From assembly GCF_000686045.1 (NCBI RefSeq), contig NZ_JMLV01000001.1, forward strand, positions 434,001 through 498,000: DNA of 64,000 nucleotides, read 5' to 3'. The notes under the pieces were generated by a model. It worked only from the letters and a program-made list of their open reading frames with translations. It was not told where the DNA came from and did not search any database. The position numbers and the translations under genes were made by a program. The stretch comes from Fodinicurvata fenggangensis DSM 21160. GTDB lineage: Bacteria > Pseudomonadota > Alphaproteobacteria > Kiloniellales > DSM-21159. Positions 37,367 to 48,086 of this stretch are shown here, one piece after another. Positions within the stretch are counted from its first letter, which is position 1; each line of letters opens with the position of its first letter.

Positions 37367-38319
37367 TGCGGACTTCTGACGAGGCAGGCCTGATCCCTTG
37401 ACTTGAGATCTTCGCACAGGGTTTCGGCCGCCTGCTTGTCCGAAAGCGGCCCTGCCTGAATGCGGTAATAGACACCCTGGTCGCCCAGGTCGGCCCGTTC
37501 AATATTCAGCGTGAGAGAGCCCAACAGGGCTTCATGCTTGCCTTGCAGTCTCTGCCATTCGGCCTCTGCAGCCTCGGTGGAGCGCACGGCGGCAAGCTGT
37601 ATACGAAAAGCCTCGGCAACCGCCTGGCTGCTGTCGGCTGTTTCTGTAGCGTCTGTAGCGGCAGCCTCTTCCGCTGTCGTTGCCTCTGTTTCCGGCTCCG
37701 TTTCCTCAGTCCCACCTTCTTCGGAAGGTTCTGCCTCACCATCACTCTCCGCCGTCAGCTCTTGAGCCTCCTGGGGAGAGTCGTTCGTGTCAGCCACTTC
37801 CATATCACTGGACTCCTCGGAAGCGGCCCCTGTTTCCTCGGCTTCCTCGGCAGTGGGCTCGGGGAGCACATCTTCGCGCGTTGTATCGAGTTCAGCCGTT
37901 TCTTCATCAGCCGGTGCCTCGGAAGGCTCCGCCTGTTCGCGCTCAACCGGCTCTTCGGGAGGCGGCAGCAGCCGCTCAACCTCCTGCCCTTTGTCCTGCC
38001 CGTTGCCAGGATTCAGGACCAGGGTATCCTGATAGGGCACTTCCATGCCGCCTGGATTCTCGGGAGCCTCCTTTTCCGGCCCTTCCGGCGCCTGGACGAC
38101 CGGAATGGCTTCTGACGCACCATCACTGCGTCCCCAGGAATAGGCGTACCAGACAATGCCTGCAAAAAGCAGAAGACCGAGGACGGCGACCACAGCGGGG
38201 ATCAGGCGTCGCGGTCCTTGCCCACCGCCCTTGGGCTTGCGCGGCGGCCGCTGTTCCCCCTGAAGCTCTCCCGGAGAACCTTCATTGTTCCAGGAAAAAC
38301 GGGGATCATAGGTCATCAA
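37363..38319 (-). CDS. SPOR-domain membrane protein
   Basis: A 318-residue bitopic protein. A proline/lysine-rich cytoplasmic N-terminus leads to one helix (about 37-58, [19 protein letters not shown]), then about 170 residues of Glu/Ala/Thr/Ser-rich acidic linker, then a C-terminal SPOR domain (about 240-316, [18 protein letters not shown]). SPOR domains bind denuded glycan strands at the septum, so it probably acts in division. The chromosomal position between argS and nagZ is conserved in alphaproteobacteria. Confidence 0.9.
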   Translation of the reverse strand: MMTYDPRFSWNNEGSPGELQGEQRPPRKPKGGGQGPRRLIPAVVAVLGLLLFAGIVWYAYSWGRSDGASEAIPVVQAPEGPEKEAPENPGGMEVPYQDTLVLNPGNGQDKGQEVERLLPPPEEPVEREQAEPSEAPADEETAELDTTREDVLPEPTAEEAEETGAASEESSDMEVADTNDSPQEAQELTAESDGEAEPSEEGGTEETEPETEATTAEEAAATDATETADSSQAVAEAFRIQLAAVRSTEAAEAEWQRLQGKHEALLGSLTLNIERADLGDQGVYYRIQAGPLSDKQAAETLCEDLKSRDQACLVRSPQ

Positions 38320-40070
38320 CGCATCTCCTCGACAGGACGCACCCCGAAGATATTCAGGCCCGACGCAATGACCAGCGCCACAGCTTGAAGCAAGGCGAGC
38401 CGCGCCTGGGTGAGTTCAGGATCGGCTGGCAGAAGAAAGCGCAACTCCTCATTGTCCTTGCCTTTCGTCCAGAGGCCATGGAAATCCGAAGCAAGATCGT
38501 TCAAAAAGAATGCGATCCTGTGCGGTTCATAGGCCTGCGCCGAAGCTTCCACAAGGCGTGGCCAGCTTGCCAATCTCTTAATCACGGCCAATTCCGCGGA
38601 GTCGGTCAAGCGATGCAGGGGCGCGTCCGACAATTGACTCAAGCCCTGCCCAACCGAAGGCAATTCCTTTTCCGCATGGCGTAGAACCGAACGTATGCGG
38701 GCATGCGCATACTGCACGTAAAAAACCGGATTGTCCTTGGACTCCTCCATGACCTGCGCCAGGTCGAAGTCCAGTGGCGCATCGTTCTTACGGGTTAGCA
38801 TGATGAAGCGCAGGACATCCTTGCCCACTTCATCCACGACTTCACGCAAGGTGATGAAGTTCCCGGATCGCTTGGACATCTTTATCTCTTCGCCATCGCG
38901 GGTCAGCTTCACGAGTTGGCAAAGGATGATGTGCAGCGCCGTGGTGTCATCCGTCAGGGCCTTGACGGCCGCCTTCATTCGCTTCACGTATCCGCCATGA
39001 TCCGCGCCCAGGACATCGATCAGGGTGGTGTGCCCCCTGTTCGCTTTGTCCAGGTGATAGGCCATGTCATTGGCGAAATAGGTCCAGGAGCCGTCCGATT
39101 TCAGGATCGGGCGATCCACGTCATCACCAAAGTCGGTCGCACGGAACAGGGTCTGGGGTCTTGCTTCCCAATCCTCCGGTTTCTTGCCCTTGGGCGGCTC
39201 CAACACACCGGTGTAGAGCAGGTCCTTCTCCTTCAAGCGCTCAATAACGGATTGCACCGCACCGGCCTCAACCAGTTCCTTCTCGGAACGGATGACATCG
39301 TGCTCGATGCCCACGGCCTTGAGATCTTCGCGGATCAAGTCCATCAGGCGTTCGACGGCAAAGCTGCGCACCGGCGCCAACCACTCGGATTCCTCGCAAT
39401 CCATCCACTTGCGCCCATCCCGCTCGGCCAAGGCCTGGCCCACCTCACAGAGATAGGCGCCGGGATACATGCCTTCCGGGATAGTCCCGATCTCCTCACC
39501 CAGGGCTTCGCGGTAACGCAGGTAGACGGACCTGGCCAGGGTGTCGACCTGCCCGCCTGCATCGTTCACATAATATTCCCGGGTTACCTTGTGACCGGTT
39601 TTCTGAAGCAGGGACGCCAGCGCGTCGCCGACCACGGCCCCACGGGCATGCCCCACGGTCAAAGGTCCGGTCGGATTGGCCGAGACATATTCCACGTTCA
39701 CGGACTGTCCTTCGCCAATCCGCGACTCTCCATAGGCTTCGCCGTTCTTCAAGATTTCCGACAGCATCGACTGCCAGAACCGGTCGGACAGTCGCAGATT
39801 GATGAAGCCTGGCCCCGCGATCTCGACGGTTTCCACGCCCTCAAGGCCCCGCAATCGCTCAGCAATTAAGTCCGCAAGCTCGCGTGGCTTGCGCCCGGCC
39901 TGCTTGGCAAGGACCATGGCTGCATTGGTCGAGAGGTCCCCATGATCCGGATCCCGCGGCGGCTCCACCGTCAAACGCGTCAGATCCAGGCCGGCCGGCA
40001 GCCGGTCCTCCTTGCAGAGCGATTCGATCGAAGCATGAAGACTGCTTTCGAATGTATTGAAAATGTTCAT
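38316..40070 (-). CDS. argS: Arginyl-tRNA synthetase
   Basis: A 584-residue class I synthetase. The HIGH-like motif is in [15 protein letters not shown]; the KMSK-like motif is in [12 protein letters not shown]. The N-terminal additional domain and C-terminal DALR anticodon-binding domain (with [13 protein letters not shown]) are present. The stop overlaps the SPOR gene start by four bases. Confidence 0.97.
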   Translation of the reverse strand: MNIFNTFESSLHASIESLCKEDRLPAGLDLTRLTVEPPRDPDHGDLSTNAAMVLAKQAGRKPRELADLIAERLRGLEGVETVEIAGPGFINLRLSDRFWQSMLSEILKNGEAYGESRIGEGQSVNVEYVSANPTGPLTVGHARGAVVGDALASLLQKTGHKVTREYYVNDAGGQVDTLARSVYLRYREALGEEIGTIPEGMYPGAYLCEVGQALAERDGRKWMDCEESEWLAPVRSFAVERLMDLIREDLKAVGIEHDVIRSEKELVEAGAVQSVIERLKEKDLLYTGVLEPPKGKKPEDWEARPQTLFRATDFGDDVDRPILKSDGSWTYFANDMAYHLDKANRGHTTLIDVLGADHGGYVKRMKAAVKALTDDTTALHIILCQLVKLTRDGEEIKMSKRSGNFITLREVVDEVGKDVLRFIMLTRKNDAPLDFDLAQVMEESKDNPVFYVQYAHARIRSVLRHAEKELPSVGQGLSQLSDAPLHRLTDSAELAVIKRLASWPRLVEASAQAYEPHRIAFFLNDLASDFHGLWTKGKDNEELRFLLPADPELTQARLALLQAVALVIASGLNIFGVRPVEEMR

Positions 40071-40080
40071 TTTTCGTTGA

Positions 40081-41241
40081 TCAAAGCCGAATGTAGGGAT
40101 TGAAGAGTGTCTCGTGAGATTCCAGCGCGTAGCGATCCGTCATGCCGGCAACATAATCCGCAACGATCCGTGCCCTTTGGTCCTCGGAACCAGACATGTC
40201 AAGTTTGCTCTGCCAGTCATGCGGCAGGCAATTGGGCTCGTCCAGATAGACCTGGAACAGTTGCTTCAGGACACGCCGTGCCTTCGAGGTGATGCGGTTG
40301 ACCTGGTAATGCCGGTACATACGCTGAAACAGAAAGCTGCGCAGGGTCTCGATGTCCATGCGCATTTCATCCGAGAAGGCGACCAGCGGGCCCGATTGAG
40401 CCCGCACCGCATCGGCACTGCCCGGAGATGACTCTTCAAGGTGCCTGTTCGTTTCCTGCAGCAGGTCATTGACCATTAGGTCGATCAGGCGACGGATAAC
40501 CTCGTGCACAAGGCGCCCCTCATCGACGCCGGGATACGCCTGCCCAACCTGGTTGAACAGGTCACCCAGCAGCGGCAGATCCAGCAGATCGTCAATCGTG
40601 AACAGCTGTGCACGCAGCCCGTCGGCCAGATCGTGATTCACATAGGCAATGTCGTCGGCCAGGGCCGCAACCTGGGCCTCCAGACTGGCATAACTGCCCA
40701 GTTCCAGGTCGAATTCCCGGCAGAAGCTTTCCAAGCTTTCACGCGGATTGGAAACGGGACCGTTGTGCTTGGCCACCCCTTCCAGGGTTTCCCATGTCAG
40801 GTTCAGGCCGTTGAAGGCTGCATAACGTTCCTCGAGCAAGGTCAGGATGCGAAAGGTCTGCTCGTTGTGATCGAATCCACCCTGGCCTTCCATCGCCTCT
40901 TTCAGTGCGTCCTCCCCGGCATGTCCAAAGGGCGTGTGCCCCAGGTCGTGGGCCAGAGCCACGGCTTCTGCAAGATCCTCGTTGAGCTGCAACTGGCGAG
41001 CGATGGAACGGGCGATCTGAGCCACCTCGACGGAATGGGTCAGGCGCGTCCTGTAGTAATCGCCTTCGTGGTAGACGAAGACCTGTGTCTTGTACTGCAG
41101 CTTGCGAAAGGCCCCGGAATGGATAATCCGATCCCGGTCGCGTTGAAACACGGAGCGTGTCCGGCTTTCCTCTTCAGGAAGCTTGCGGCCGCGTGTTCGA
41201 TCCGGAACGCAGGCATAAGGCGCGAAAGTGGCAGGATTCAT
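40081..41241 (-). CDS. dgt: dGTP triphosphohydrolase (HD domain)
   Basis: About 386 residues. HD-domain ligands are in [30 protein letters not shown] and YVNHDLADG. It removes triphosphate from dGTP and affects dNTP pools. The start is unclear: ATG at 41268, 41244 or 41241, none with a strong ribosome site; family alignment favours the last two. It is divergent from erpA. Confidence 0.92.
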   Translation of the reverse strand: MNPATFAPYACVPDRTRGRKLPEEESRTRSVFQRDRDRIIHSGAFRKLQYKTQVFVYHEGDYYRTRLTHSVEVAQIARSIARQLQLNEDLAEAVALAHDLGHTPFGHAGEDALKEAMEGQGGFDHNEQTFRILTLLEERYAAFNGLNLTWETLEGVAKHNGPVSNPRESLESFCREFDLELGSYASLEAQVAALADDIAYVNHDLADGLRAQLFTIDDLLDLPLLGDLFNQVGQAYPGVDEGRLVHEVIRRLIDLMVNDLLQETNRHLEESSPGSADAVRAQSGPLVAFSDEMRMDIETLRSFLFQRMYRHYQVNRITSKARRVLKQLFQVYLDEPNCLPHDWQSKLDMSGSEDQRARIVADYVAGMTDRYALESHETLFNPYIRL

Positions 41242-41363
41242 CATGATAACGACAAGATACGGGTGCATGTCCGGACAGACAATCGCGACTTTAGGCGCGC
41301 CTCCCTTTAATCACAAAGGATTCTGGATTACATCTAGCAGAACAGCTTCAAGAGGACGTGATC

Positions 41364-41732
41364 ATGACGGCCATTACAGAAACATCAGACACGCTGCAGC
41401 CGCAGGACGCCCTCAGCCTCAGCGAGAGCGCCGCCAGACGCATCAACACCCTGGCACAGGCCGAGGAAACCCCGGACATGATGCTGCGCATCACCGTTTC
41501 CGGCGGTGGCTGCAGCGGCTTTCAATATTCCTTCGCCTTCGACGACAAGGTGAATGAGGACGACCGTCTCTTCGAACGCGAGGGCGCGAAGGTGGTCGTG
41601 GATTCCATTTCACTGGAACTTCTCGAGGGCTCGCAGGTCGATTTCATCGAAGACCTGATCGGCTCCTACTTTGCCATCAACAATCCCAATGCCAGTTCCT
41701 CCTGCGGCTGCGGCACCAGCTTTTCCATCTGA
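41364..41732 (+). CDS. erpA: A-type iron-sulfur carrier, ErpA-like
   Basis: A 122-residue protein with the three cluster cysteines: Cys50 in SGGGCSGFQ and Cys114, Cys116 in SSCGCGTSF. It carries Fe-S clusters to apo-proteins. AGAGG eight bases upstream picks ATG 41364 over the in-frame GTG at 41358. The gene is divergent from dgt, a common alphaproteobacterial arrangement. Confidence 0.93.
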   Translation: MTAITETSDTLQPQDALSLSESAARRINTLAQAEETPDMMLRITVSGGGCSGFQYSFAFDDKVNEDDRLFEREGAKVVVDSISLELLEGSQVDFIEDLIGSYFAINNPNASSSCGCGTSFSI

Positions 41733-41776
41733 AGTGTCGTTCCCGCCGATAGAGAGGGTTCCAGGCTGAACAATGG

Positions 41777-41808
41777 CGGCATCGGTGCTATAACGCCGGT
41801 GCCGTTTT
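41777..41808 (+). terminator. Intrinsic terminator after erpA
   Basis: Arms CGGCATCGG and CCGGTGCCG (one G-U pair) around a ten-base loop, followed by TTTT. It lies 45 bases after the erpA stop and just before xthA. Confidence 0.75.
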
Positions 41809-41826
41809 CAGATTCGAAGGATTGTC

Positions 41827-42606
41827 ATGGTCAAGCTTGCCGCCTGGAACGTGAACTCCATCAAGGCCCGCCTTCCCAATGTGCTGGCCTGGCTGGATGA
41901 AGCGGCCCCCGATGTCCTGTTGCTGCAGGAACTGAAATGCCAGGAAGAGAACTTCCCGCGTATGGAGTTCGAGGAAAAGGGGTACTACTGCCTGGTTCGC
42001 GGGCAGAAAAGCTACAATGGCGTGGCCATTCTTTCCCGTGACGAGTTGGAAGACCCACTTTCCGACCTGCCCGGCGATGATGGCAACGACGGCCAAGCGC
42101 GCTACCTGGAAGCCACCACCTTCGGCCTGCGCGTCGCGTCCATCTATCTGCCGAATGGCAATCCCCTGGGCAGCGAGAAGTTCACCTATAAACTGAAGTG
42201 GATGCAGCGCCTGCATGAGCACGCAAGGCAGCTTCTTGCAAGCGAGCAGCCGGTCGTCCTGGGCGGGGACTACAACGTCATACCCGAGGAACGGGATTGC
42301 TATGATGCCGAAGCCTGGCGGGATGATGCCCTTTTCCAGCCGGAAAGCCGAGCGGCGCTGCGCAGACTGGTCTACAGCGGGTACACTGATGGTTATCGCG
42401 CCCTGCACCCTGACCAGGCACGTGCCTTTACCTACTGGGATTACCAGAAAGGCGCCTGGGACAATGACCACGGCATCCGGATCGATCACCTTCTGCTCTC
42501 GCCCCAGGCCGCCGACCGGCTGGAAGACTGCGGAATAGATCGGACTCCCAGAGGCCAGGAGAAGGCTTCGGATCACACCCCCATCTGGTGTCAAGTAGCG
42601 GCCTGA
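41827..42606 (+). CDS. xthA: Exodeoxyribonuclease III (AP endonuclease)
   Basis: A 259-residue Mg-dependent endonuclease/exonuclease/phosphatase-fold enzyme. The metal-binding Glu is in LLQELKCQ; VLGGDYNV and the terminal SDHTPIWC are the other signatures. It cuts at abasic sites in base-excision repair. Confidence 0.95.
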   Translation: MVKLAAWNVNSIKARLPNVLAWLDEAAPDVLLLQELKCQEENFPRMEFEEKGYYCLVRGQKSYNGVAILSRDELEDPLSDLPGDDGNDGQARYLEATTFGLRVASIYLPNGNPLGSEKFTYKLKWMQRLHEHARQLLASEQPVVLGGDYNVIPEERDCYDAEAWRDDALFQPESRAALRRLVYSGYTDGYRALHPDQARAFTYWDYQKGAWDNDHGIRIDHLLLSPQAADRLEDCGIDRTPRGQEKASDHTPIWCQVAA

Positions 42607-42633
42607 CCGCTATAGAAAAGCGGGCACCGAGCC

Positions 42634-43368
42634 ATGGCCTTCCTGCCCCTGATGGACAACAACCCGCGGCGTTTCCTGCGTTACCCCTGGGTGACCTGGG
42701 GGCTGATCGTCCTGTGTGTATACCTCTATTTCGAGCAGACGGCCGGGGGTAGCCATCGCTACCTTTCGATCATCCACGGTTTCGGTTTCATACCGGCCGT
42801 GCTGGACGGTACGGCCTCGTTGCCGCCCGAACTGGAACAGCTGCCGCCCTTCCTGACCCTGATCAGCTACCAGTTCCTGCACGGCAGTTTCATGCATTTG
42901 CTAGGCAACATGCTGTTCCTCTTCGTTTTCGGGGACAACATCGAGGATTCCATGGGCCACCTGCGGTTCCTGGCCTTCTACCTGCTGTGCGGAATTGCAG
43001 CCGGATTGGTGCATTATCTCCTCAATGCGCAGGCCACGGTACCCACCATCGGGGCCAGTGGAGCCGTCTCCGGCGTGCTGGGTGCCTATCTGCTGCTCCA
43101 TCCCCGCTCGAAGATCCTGGTTCCCGTCATCATCATTCCGCTGTTCCTGCCGGCCTGGATCCTGCTGATCGTCTGGTTTGTCATGCAGGTCATGGGGGCA
43201 ACGGGTGGCGAGGGCTATCAGGGCGTCGCCTGGTGGGCCCATATCGGCGGTTTCATCACGGGTTTGCTGCTGGTCATTCCCTTTCGCTACAAGACCGTGC
43301 AGCTGTTCGATGGGCGACCGCCGCCCCAGGGCGTCCGATTGCGTCGCCGTAACAGCCGCCGCAAGTAA
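42634..43368 (+). CDS. Rhomboid intramembrane serine protease
   Basis: A 244-residue polytopic protein. The catalytic Ser142 is in GASGAVSGVLGAY and the catalytic His203 in HIGGFITG; the WxxxH-type oxyanion region is represented by FLHGSFMHLLGNM. Six helices are visible, with a large L1 loop at about 36-70. Substrates unknown. It is probably co-transcribed with xthA (27-base gap). Confidence 0.93.
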   Translation: MAFLPLMDNNPRRFLRYPWVTWGLIVLCVYLYFEQTAGGSHRYLSIIHGFGFIPAVLDGTASLPPELEQLPPFLTLISYQFLHGSFMHLLGNMLFLFVFGDNIEDSMGHLRFLAFYLLCGIAAGLVHYLLNAQATVPTIGASGAVSGVLGAYLLLHPRSKILVPVIIIPLFLPAWILLIVWFVMQVMGATGGEGYQGVAWWAHIGGFITGLLLVIPFRYKTVQLFDGRPPPQGVRLRRRNSRRK

Positions 43369-43394
43369 CGCCTCGACTTATGTCTCCCAAGAAA

Positions 43395-43426
43395 AAGGGC
43401 GGGCAGAAACCGGTCTGCCCGCCCTT
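43395..43426. terminator. Bidirectional terminator between rhomboid gene and ilvD
   Basis: A perfect 12-base stem (AAGGGCGGGCAG / CTGCCCGCCCTT) with an eight-base loop. On the minus strand it is followed by TTTTTC, a strong terminator for ilvD. On the plus strand the T-run is short, so it ends the rhomboid transcript more weakly. Confidence 0.9.
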
Positions 43427-43453
43427 CAATCACGGAAGAATGTAAGTGTGGCC

Positions 43454-45193
43454 TCAGATGTCGGCGTAGCAATGCGTCTCCGCCTTACCTCCTGGGTGTG
43501 TCACAGCCCCCTTCTCGGCCGAGCCAACCGTTTGTGCATACTTCCAGAGCGCACCTGAGTTGTAGTCGGTCCCGCGCGGCTGCCACTTCTTGCGCCGGGC
43601 TTCCAACTCGTCCTCGGAAAGCTCCACGTCCAGGATGCCTTCCACCGCATCGATGACGATGATATCGCCATCCTCAAGCAGGCCGATGGGGCCGCCAACG
43701 GCGGCCTCCGGGCCGACATGGCCAATGCAGAAACCGCGGGTCGCACCGGAGAAGCGCCCATCGGTAATCAGGGCCACACTGTCGCCCCTGCCCTGACCAT
43801 AGATGGCGGCCGTGGTGGACAGCATCTCGCGCATGCCAGGACCGCCCTTCGGTCCCTCGTAACGAATGACGATCACATCGCCCTCGTTGTACTCACGTCG
43901 CTGCACTGCCTCGAAAGCCTGCTCCTCGCTGTCGAAACAACGTGCCGTTCCGCGGAACTTCTGGTTCTTCATACCGGCCACCTTCACGATAGCGCCTTCG
44001 GGGGCCAGGGTCCCGCGAAGCCCCACGACTCCACCGGTTTTGGTGATCGGATTGCTGGCCGGACGGATGATGTCCTGATCCGTCGGAAATTCAATCTCTT
44101 CAAGGTTTTCCGCCATGGTCTTGCCAGTCACGGTCAGGCAGTCCCCATGCAGGTAACCGCCTTCCAGCATGGCCTTCATCAGGACCGGCACGCCACCGAT
44201 CTCGAAAAGGTCCTTGGCCACGTAACGGCCACCCGGCTTCAGATCCGCAATATAGGGGGTCTCCTTGAAAATACGCGCCACCTCGTGCAGGTCGAAATCA
44301 TCGATCCCCGCCTCGTGTGCCATGGCCGGCAGGTGCAGGGCCGCGTTCGTGGACCCACCGGAAGCCGCGACGATACGCGCCGCATTCTCCAATGACTTAC
44401 GGGTGACGATGTCGCGCGGCCGGATGTTGGCGGCCAGCAGGCGCATTACAGCCTCGCCACTGGCCTCGGCATAGGCATCGCGGCTTTCGTAGGGCGCCGG
44501 TGCACCGGCTGAGCCTGGCAGGGCCAGCCCAATAGCTTCCGAAACACAGGCCATGGTGTTGGCCGTGAACTGGCCGCCACAGGACCCGGCAGACGGACAG
44601 GCCACGCATTCCAGTTCGTGCAGATCCTCGTCGTTCATGTTGCCGGCCTGGTGCGAGCCGACTGCCTCGAAGACGTCCTGGACCGTCACGTCCTTGCCCT
44701 TGTAGCGGCCCGGCAGGATCGAGCCGCCATACATGAAGACGCCGGGCACGTTCATGCGCAACAGGGCCATCATCATGCCCGGAAGGGACTTGTCACAGCC
44801 CGCAAGGCCGACCAAGGCATCATAGCAGTGTCCGCGCATGGTCAGCTCGACGGAGTCGGCGATCACTTCGCGACTGACCAGGGAAGACTTCATGCCCTGG
44901 TGCCCCATCGCGATTCCGTCGGTGACGGTGATGGTCGTGAATTCGCGCGGTGTGCCGCCTTCCGTTTCCACACCTGTCTTGACCACCTGTGCCTGGCGGG
45001 AGAGCGCAATATTGCAGGGCGCCGCCTCGTTCCAGCAGGTCGCCACACCGACGAAGGGCTGCTGCACCTGCTCTTCCGTCATCCCCATGGCATAGTAATA
45101 GGAACGGTGCGGGGCCTTGCCCGGGCCCACCGAAACATGACGGCTTGGCAGGCGTGACTTGTCGTACTTCTTGTTTGGCGAGTCGAGAGGCAT
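43454..45193 (-). CDS. ilvD: Dihydroxy-acid dehydratase
   Basis: A 579-residue Fe-S dehydratase in valine, isoleucine and pantothenate synthesis. Cluster and active-site signatures are GCDKSLPGMMMAL and ACPSAGSCGGQFTANTM, plus DGRFSGATRGFCIGHV near the C-terminus. AGGAG precedes the ATG. A clean terminator follows. Confidence 0.96.
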   Translation of the reverse strand: MPLDSPNKKYDKSRLPSRHVSVGPGKAPHRSYYYAMGMTEEQVQQPFVGVATCWNEAAPCNIALSRQAQVVKTGVETEGGTPREFTTITVTDGIAMGHQGMKSSLVSREVIADSVELTMRGHCYDALVGLAGCDKSLPGMMMALLRMNVPGVFMYGGSILPGRYKGKDVTVQDVFEAVGSHQAGNMNDEDLHELECVACPSAGSCGGQFTANTMACVSEAIGLALPGSAGAPAPYESRDAYAEASGEAVMRLLAANIRPRDIVTRKSLENAARIVAASGGSTNAALHLPAMAHEAGIDDFDLHEVARIFKETPYIADLKPGGRYVAKDLFEIGGVPVLMKAMLEGGYLHGDCLTVTGKTMAENLEEIEFPTDQDIIRPASNPITKTGGVVGLRGTLAPEGAIVKVAGMKNQKFRGTARCFDSEEQAFEAVQRREYNEGDVIVIRYEGPKGGPGMREMLSTTAAIYGQGRGDSVALITDGRFSGATRGFCIGHVGPEAAVGGPIGLLEDGDIIVIDAVEGILDVELSEDELEARRKKWQPRGTDYNSGALWKYAQTVGSAEKGAVTHPGGKAETHCYADI

Positions 45194-45323
45194 GGGTCAG
45201 TCTCCTGATGACGTGCGATTCTGGCGCGTGGAGCGCAAGTCTATATCTGTTGAAGCCTAGCGAATGCCGGCGGACGGCTCCATGGCCTTTTTGACGCGGC
45301 GAACGCCTCTAATAGGCAGAAGA

Positions 45324-48011
45324 TTACAAGCTTGCCAGGCGCTCCAAGCTGCCAGCAAGCTTTTCACGGCTTTGTGCGATCTGCTCACGGCGCTGCCGCT
45401 GCTCCTCGACCACGGCAGCCGGGGCCTTCTCCAGGAACTGCGCGTTGGACAGCTTGCCGTCCAGCTTGGCAATCTCCTTCGACAGCTTGTCGAGTTCCCG
45501 CTCCAAGCGCTGGCGCTCTTCCGCAATGTCGATGACATTGCCAAGTGGAATGCCCATCGTTGCTTCCTGCATCACGAAGGTCGCCGCATCGGCCGGCAGG
45601 TCGGTCATGGCCATCTCAAGCGAATCAACCCGGGCCAAACGCTTCAACAGATCGGCGTGCCGCTTCAATCGCTCGTCCGTTTCCTCGGCGCCATCCTTGA
45701 CCACCAGAGAGACATGGCTGCCCGCCGGAACATTCATTTCGCCGCGCAAGGCCCGTATCTCCGAGATCAGGGCGATCAGCCATTCCATTTCGCTCACGGC
45801 CGAGGGCGCACGCAGGTCCTGGCGATCCTCTGGCAACTGGGCGGTGATCAACAGCCCCTCGCCTCCGAAGCGACTCCAGAGTTCCTCCGTCACGAAGGGC
45901 GCAAAGGGATGCAGAAGTCGCAGGAGGGCATTCATGGTCCAGGCCATGGTGGCGCGCGTCTCTGCCGTTGTCTCGGCGTTCTCGAGCTGGGGCTTGGCGA
46001 ACTCGATGTACCAGTCGCAGAAGCTGTGCCAGATGAAGTGATAGAGGCGGCCGGCGGCTTCATCCAGGCGATAGCTCTCAAGCGCTGAGTCGATGTCGGC
46101 GCGCAGTTGGCAAACCTCGCTGACGATCCAGCGGTTGAGTGCCGTGCTGTTGTCGGCAGGATCAAAACCTGCGGGCAGTTCAGCCTGGTTCATCAGGCAG
46201 AAGCGCGCCGCGTTCCACAGCTTGGTGATGAAGTTGCGATAGCCTTCGACACGCGAGGGATCCAGTTTCACATCCCTTCCCGGAACGGCCAGTGCGGCCA
46301 GCGTGAAACGCAGGGAATCACTGCCATAATTATCGATCATCTCCAGCGGATCGATGATGTTGCCCTTTGACTTGGACATCTTCTGGCCATGCTGGTCGCG
46401 CACCAGGGCATGGATGTAGATGTCGCGGAAGGGCACATCCTCCATGAAGTGCTGACCCATCATCATCATGCGGGCCACCCAGAAGAAGATGATGTCGAAT
46501 CCCGTGACCAGCACGTCGCCCGGGTAATAGCGTGCAAGGTCGCGCTGCACTTCGGGAGTGTCCTCGGGCCACCCCAGGGTCGAGAAGGGCCAGAGTGCCG
46601 AGCTGAACCAGGTGTCCAGCACATCCTCGTCCGCCACCAGGTCCACATGCTTGCCATAGTGGGCCTGTGCCGCCGCGCGGGCCGCATCGACGGTTTCCTC
46701 GACAAAGATATGTCCATCGGGACCGTACCAGGCCGGTATCTGGTGTCCCCACCAGATCTGGCGGGAGATGCACCAGGGCTGGATATTGCGCATCCACTCG
46801 AAGAAGGTGTTTTCCCACTGCTTCGGCACGAAGCGCAGCCGCCCGTCCTTCACCGCCTCCACACAGGGGGCAGCCAGTGTCTTGGCATCGCAGAACCACT
46901 GGTCGGTCAGCCAGGGCTCGATGGCCACGCCGGAGCGATCCCCATGGGGCACGGTGTGGCGATGATCGTCCACCTGCTCCAGCAGCCCCTCGGCCTCCAT
47001 GTCGGCCACCACACGCTTTCTGGCCTCGTAGCGATCCAGGCCGCGATAGGCGTCCGGCACGTTGTCGTTCAGGCAGGCATCCTTATCCAGGATATTAATG
47101 ACCTCCAGGTCATGACGCCGCCCGACCTCGAAGTCGTTGAAGTCATGCGCGGGCGTCATCTTCACCGCACCCGTCCCGGTCTCCGGATCGGCATAGTCGT
47201 CGGCAACGATGGGCAGACGGCGTCCCACCAAAGGCAGGATGCAATGCTTGCCGACCAGGTCGCCATAGCGCTCGTCCTCGGGATGAACTGCGACGCCGCT
47301 GTCACCAAGCATGGTCTCGGGACGCGTTGTGGCAACGATCAGATAACGCCCCTCCTCGCCTTCCACGGGATAGCGGAAGTGCCAGAGGTGGCCGTCGACC
47401 TCTTCCTGCTGCACCTCAAGGTCCGAGATGGCGGTGTGCAGCTTGGGGTCCCAGTTCACCAGGCGCTGGTCGCGGTAGATCAGCCCTTCGCGATAGAGAG
47501 AGACGAAAACCCGGCGCACGGCCTCCGATAAACCGTCGTCCATGGTGAAGCGTTCGCGCGACCAGTCGGCCGATGCACCCAGGCGCGTCAGTTGCTGCGT
47601 TATGCTGCCCCCCGATTGGGCCTTCCACTCCCAGACCTTTTCCAGGAACTTTTCGCGCCCCAGGTCGTGGCGCGTCATGCCTTCGGCGGCCAGGTTGCGC
47701 TCCACAACCATCTGGGTGGCGATGCCGGCGTGATCCGACCCGGGCTGCCAAAGCGCGTCGCGTCCGATCATGCGATGATAGCGGATCAGGATATCCTGGA
47801 TCGTGAAGGTCAGCGCGTGGCCCATGTGCAGGCTGCCCGTGACGTTGGGCGGCGGCATCATGATCACATAGGGCTTCCTGTCGGAATCCGGGTCACAGCG
47901 GAAGGCGCCGCTATTGCGCCAGGCCTGGTACTGGCGCGCCTCAACCTCGGACGGGCGGTATGTCTTTTCCAGTTCGCCGGGATTCGTAGTCGTCTCTGAT
48001 TGTTCAGCCAT
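45324..48011 (-). CDS. valS: Valyl-tRNA synthetase
   Basis: An 895-residue class I synthetase. HIGH is in PPPNVTGSLHMGHAL, KMSKS in KMSKSKGNIIDP, the editing domain is intact (TTRPETMLGD), and a C-terminal coiled-coil arm (last 70 residues) is present. It lies in tandem with popZ-like and tolC genes upstream and ilvD downstream. Confidence 0.97.
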   Translation of the reverse strand: MAEQSETTTNPGELEKTYRPSEVEARQYQAWRNSGAFRCDPDSDRKPYVIMMPPPNVTGSLHMGHALTFTIQDILIRYHRMIGRDALWQPGSDHAGIATQMVVERNLAAEGMTRHDLGREKFLEKVWEWKAQSGGSITQQLTRLGASADWSRERFTMDDGLSEAVRRVFVSLYREGLIYRDQRLVNWDPKLHTAISDLEVQQEEVDGHLWHFRYPVEGEEGRYLIVATTRPETMLGDSGVAVHPEDERYGDLVGKHCILPLVGRRLPIVADDYADPETGTGAVKMTPAHDFNDFEVGRRHDLEVINILDKDACLNDNVPDAYRGLDRYEARKRVVADMEAEGLLEQVDDHRHTVPHGDRSGVAIEPWLTDQWFCDAKTLAAPCVEAVKDGRLRFVPKQWENTFFEWMRNIQPWCISRQIWWGHQIPAWYGPDGHIFVEETVDAARAAAQAHYGKHVDLVADEDVLDTWFSSALWPFSTLGWPEDTPEVQRDLARYYPGDVLVTGFDIIFFWVARMMMMGQHFMEDVPFRDIYIHALVRDQHGQKMSKSKGNIIDPLEMIDNYGSDSLRFTLAALAVPGRDVKLDPSRVEGYRNFITKLWNAARFCLMNQAELPAGFDPADNSTALNRWIVSEVCQLRADIDSALESYRLDEAAGRLYHFIWHSFCDWYIEFAKPQLENAETTAETRATMAWTMNALLRLLHPFAPFVTEELWSRFGGEGLLITAQLPEDRQDLRAPSAVSEMEWLIALISEIRALRGEMNVPAGSHVSLVVKDGAEETDERLKRHADLLKRLARVDSLEMAMTDLPADAATFVMQEATMGIPLGNVIDIAEERQRLERELDKLSKEIAKLDGKLSNAQFLEKAPAAVVEEQRQRREQIAQSREKLAGSLERLASL

Positions 48012-48086
48012 TGTTCTTCTGGACAGCGGAAAATACGGGGAAACTCAATCTGTTCCCGGAAATGGAGCGGTGTTGGCTTTCGGGGT

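Noticed and set aside
46389-47531. Plus-strand ORF (380 codons) inside valS
   Set aside because: Antisense shadow of valyl-tRNA synthetase, with no family features.
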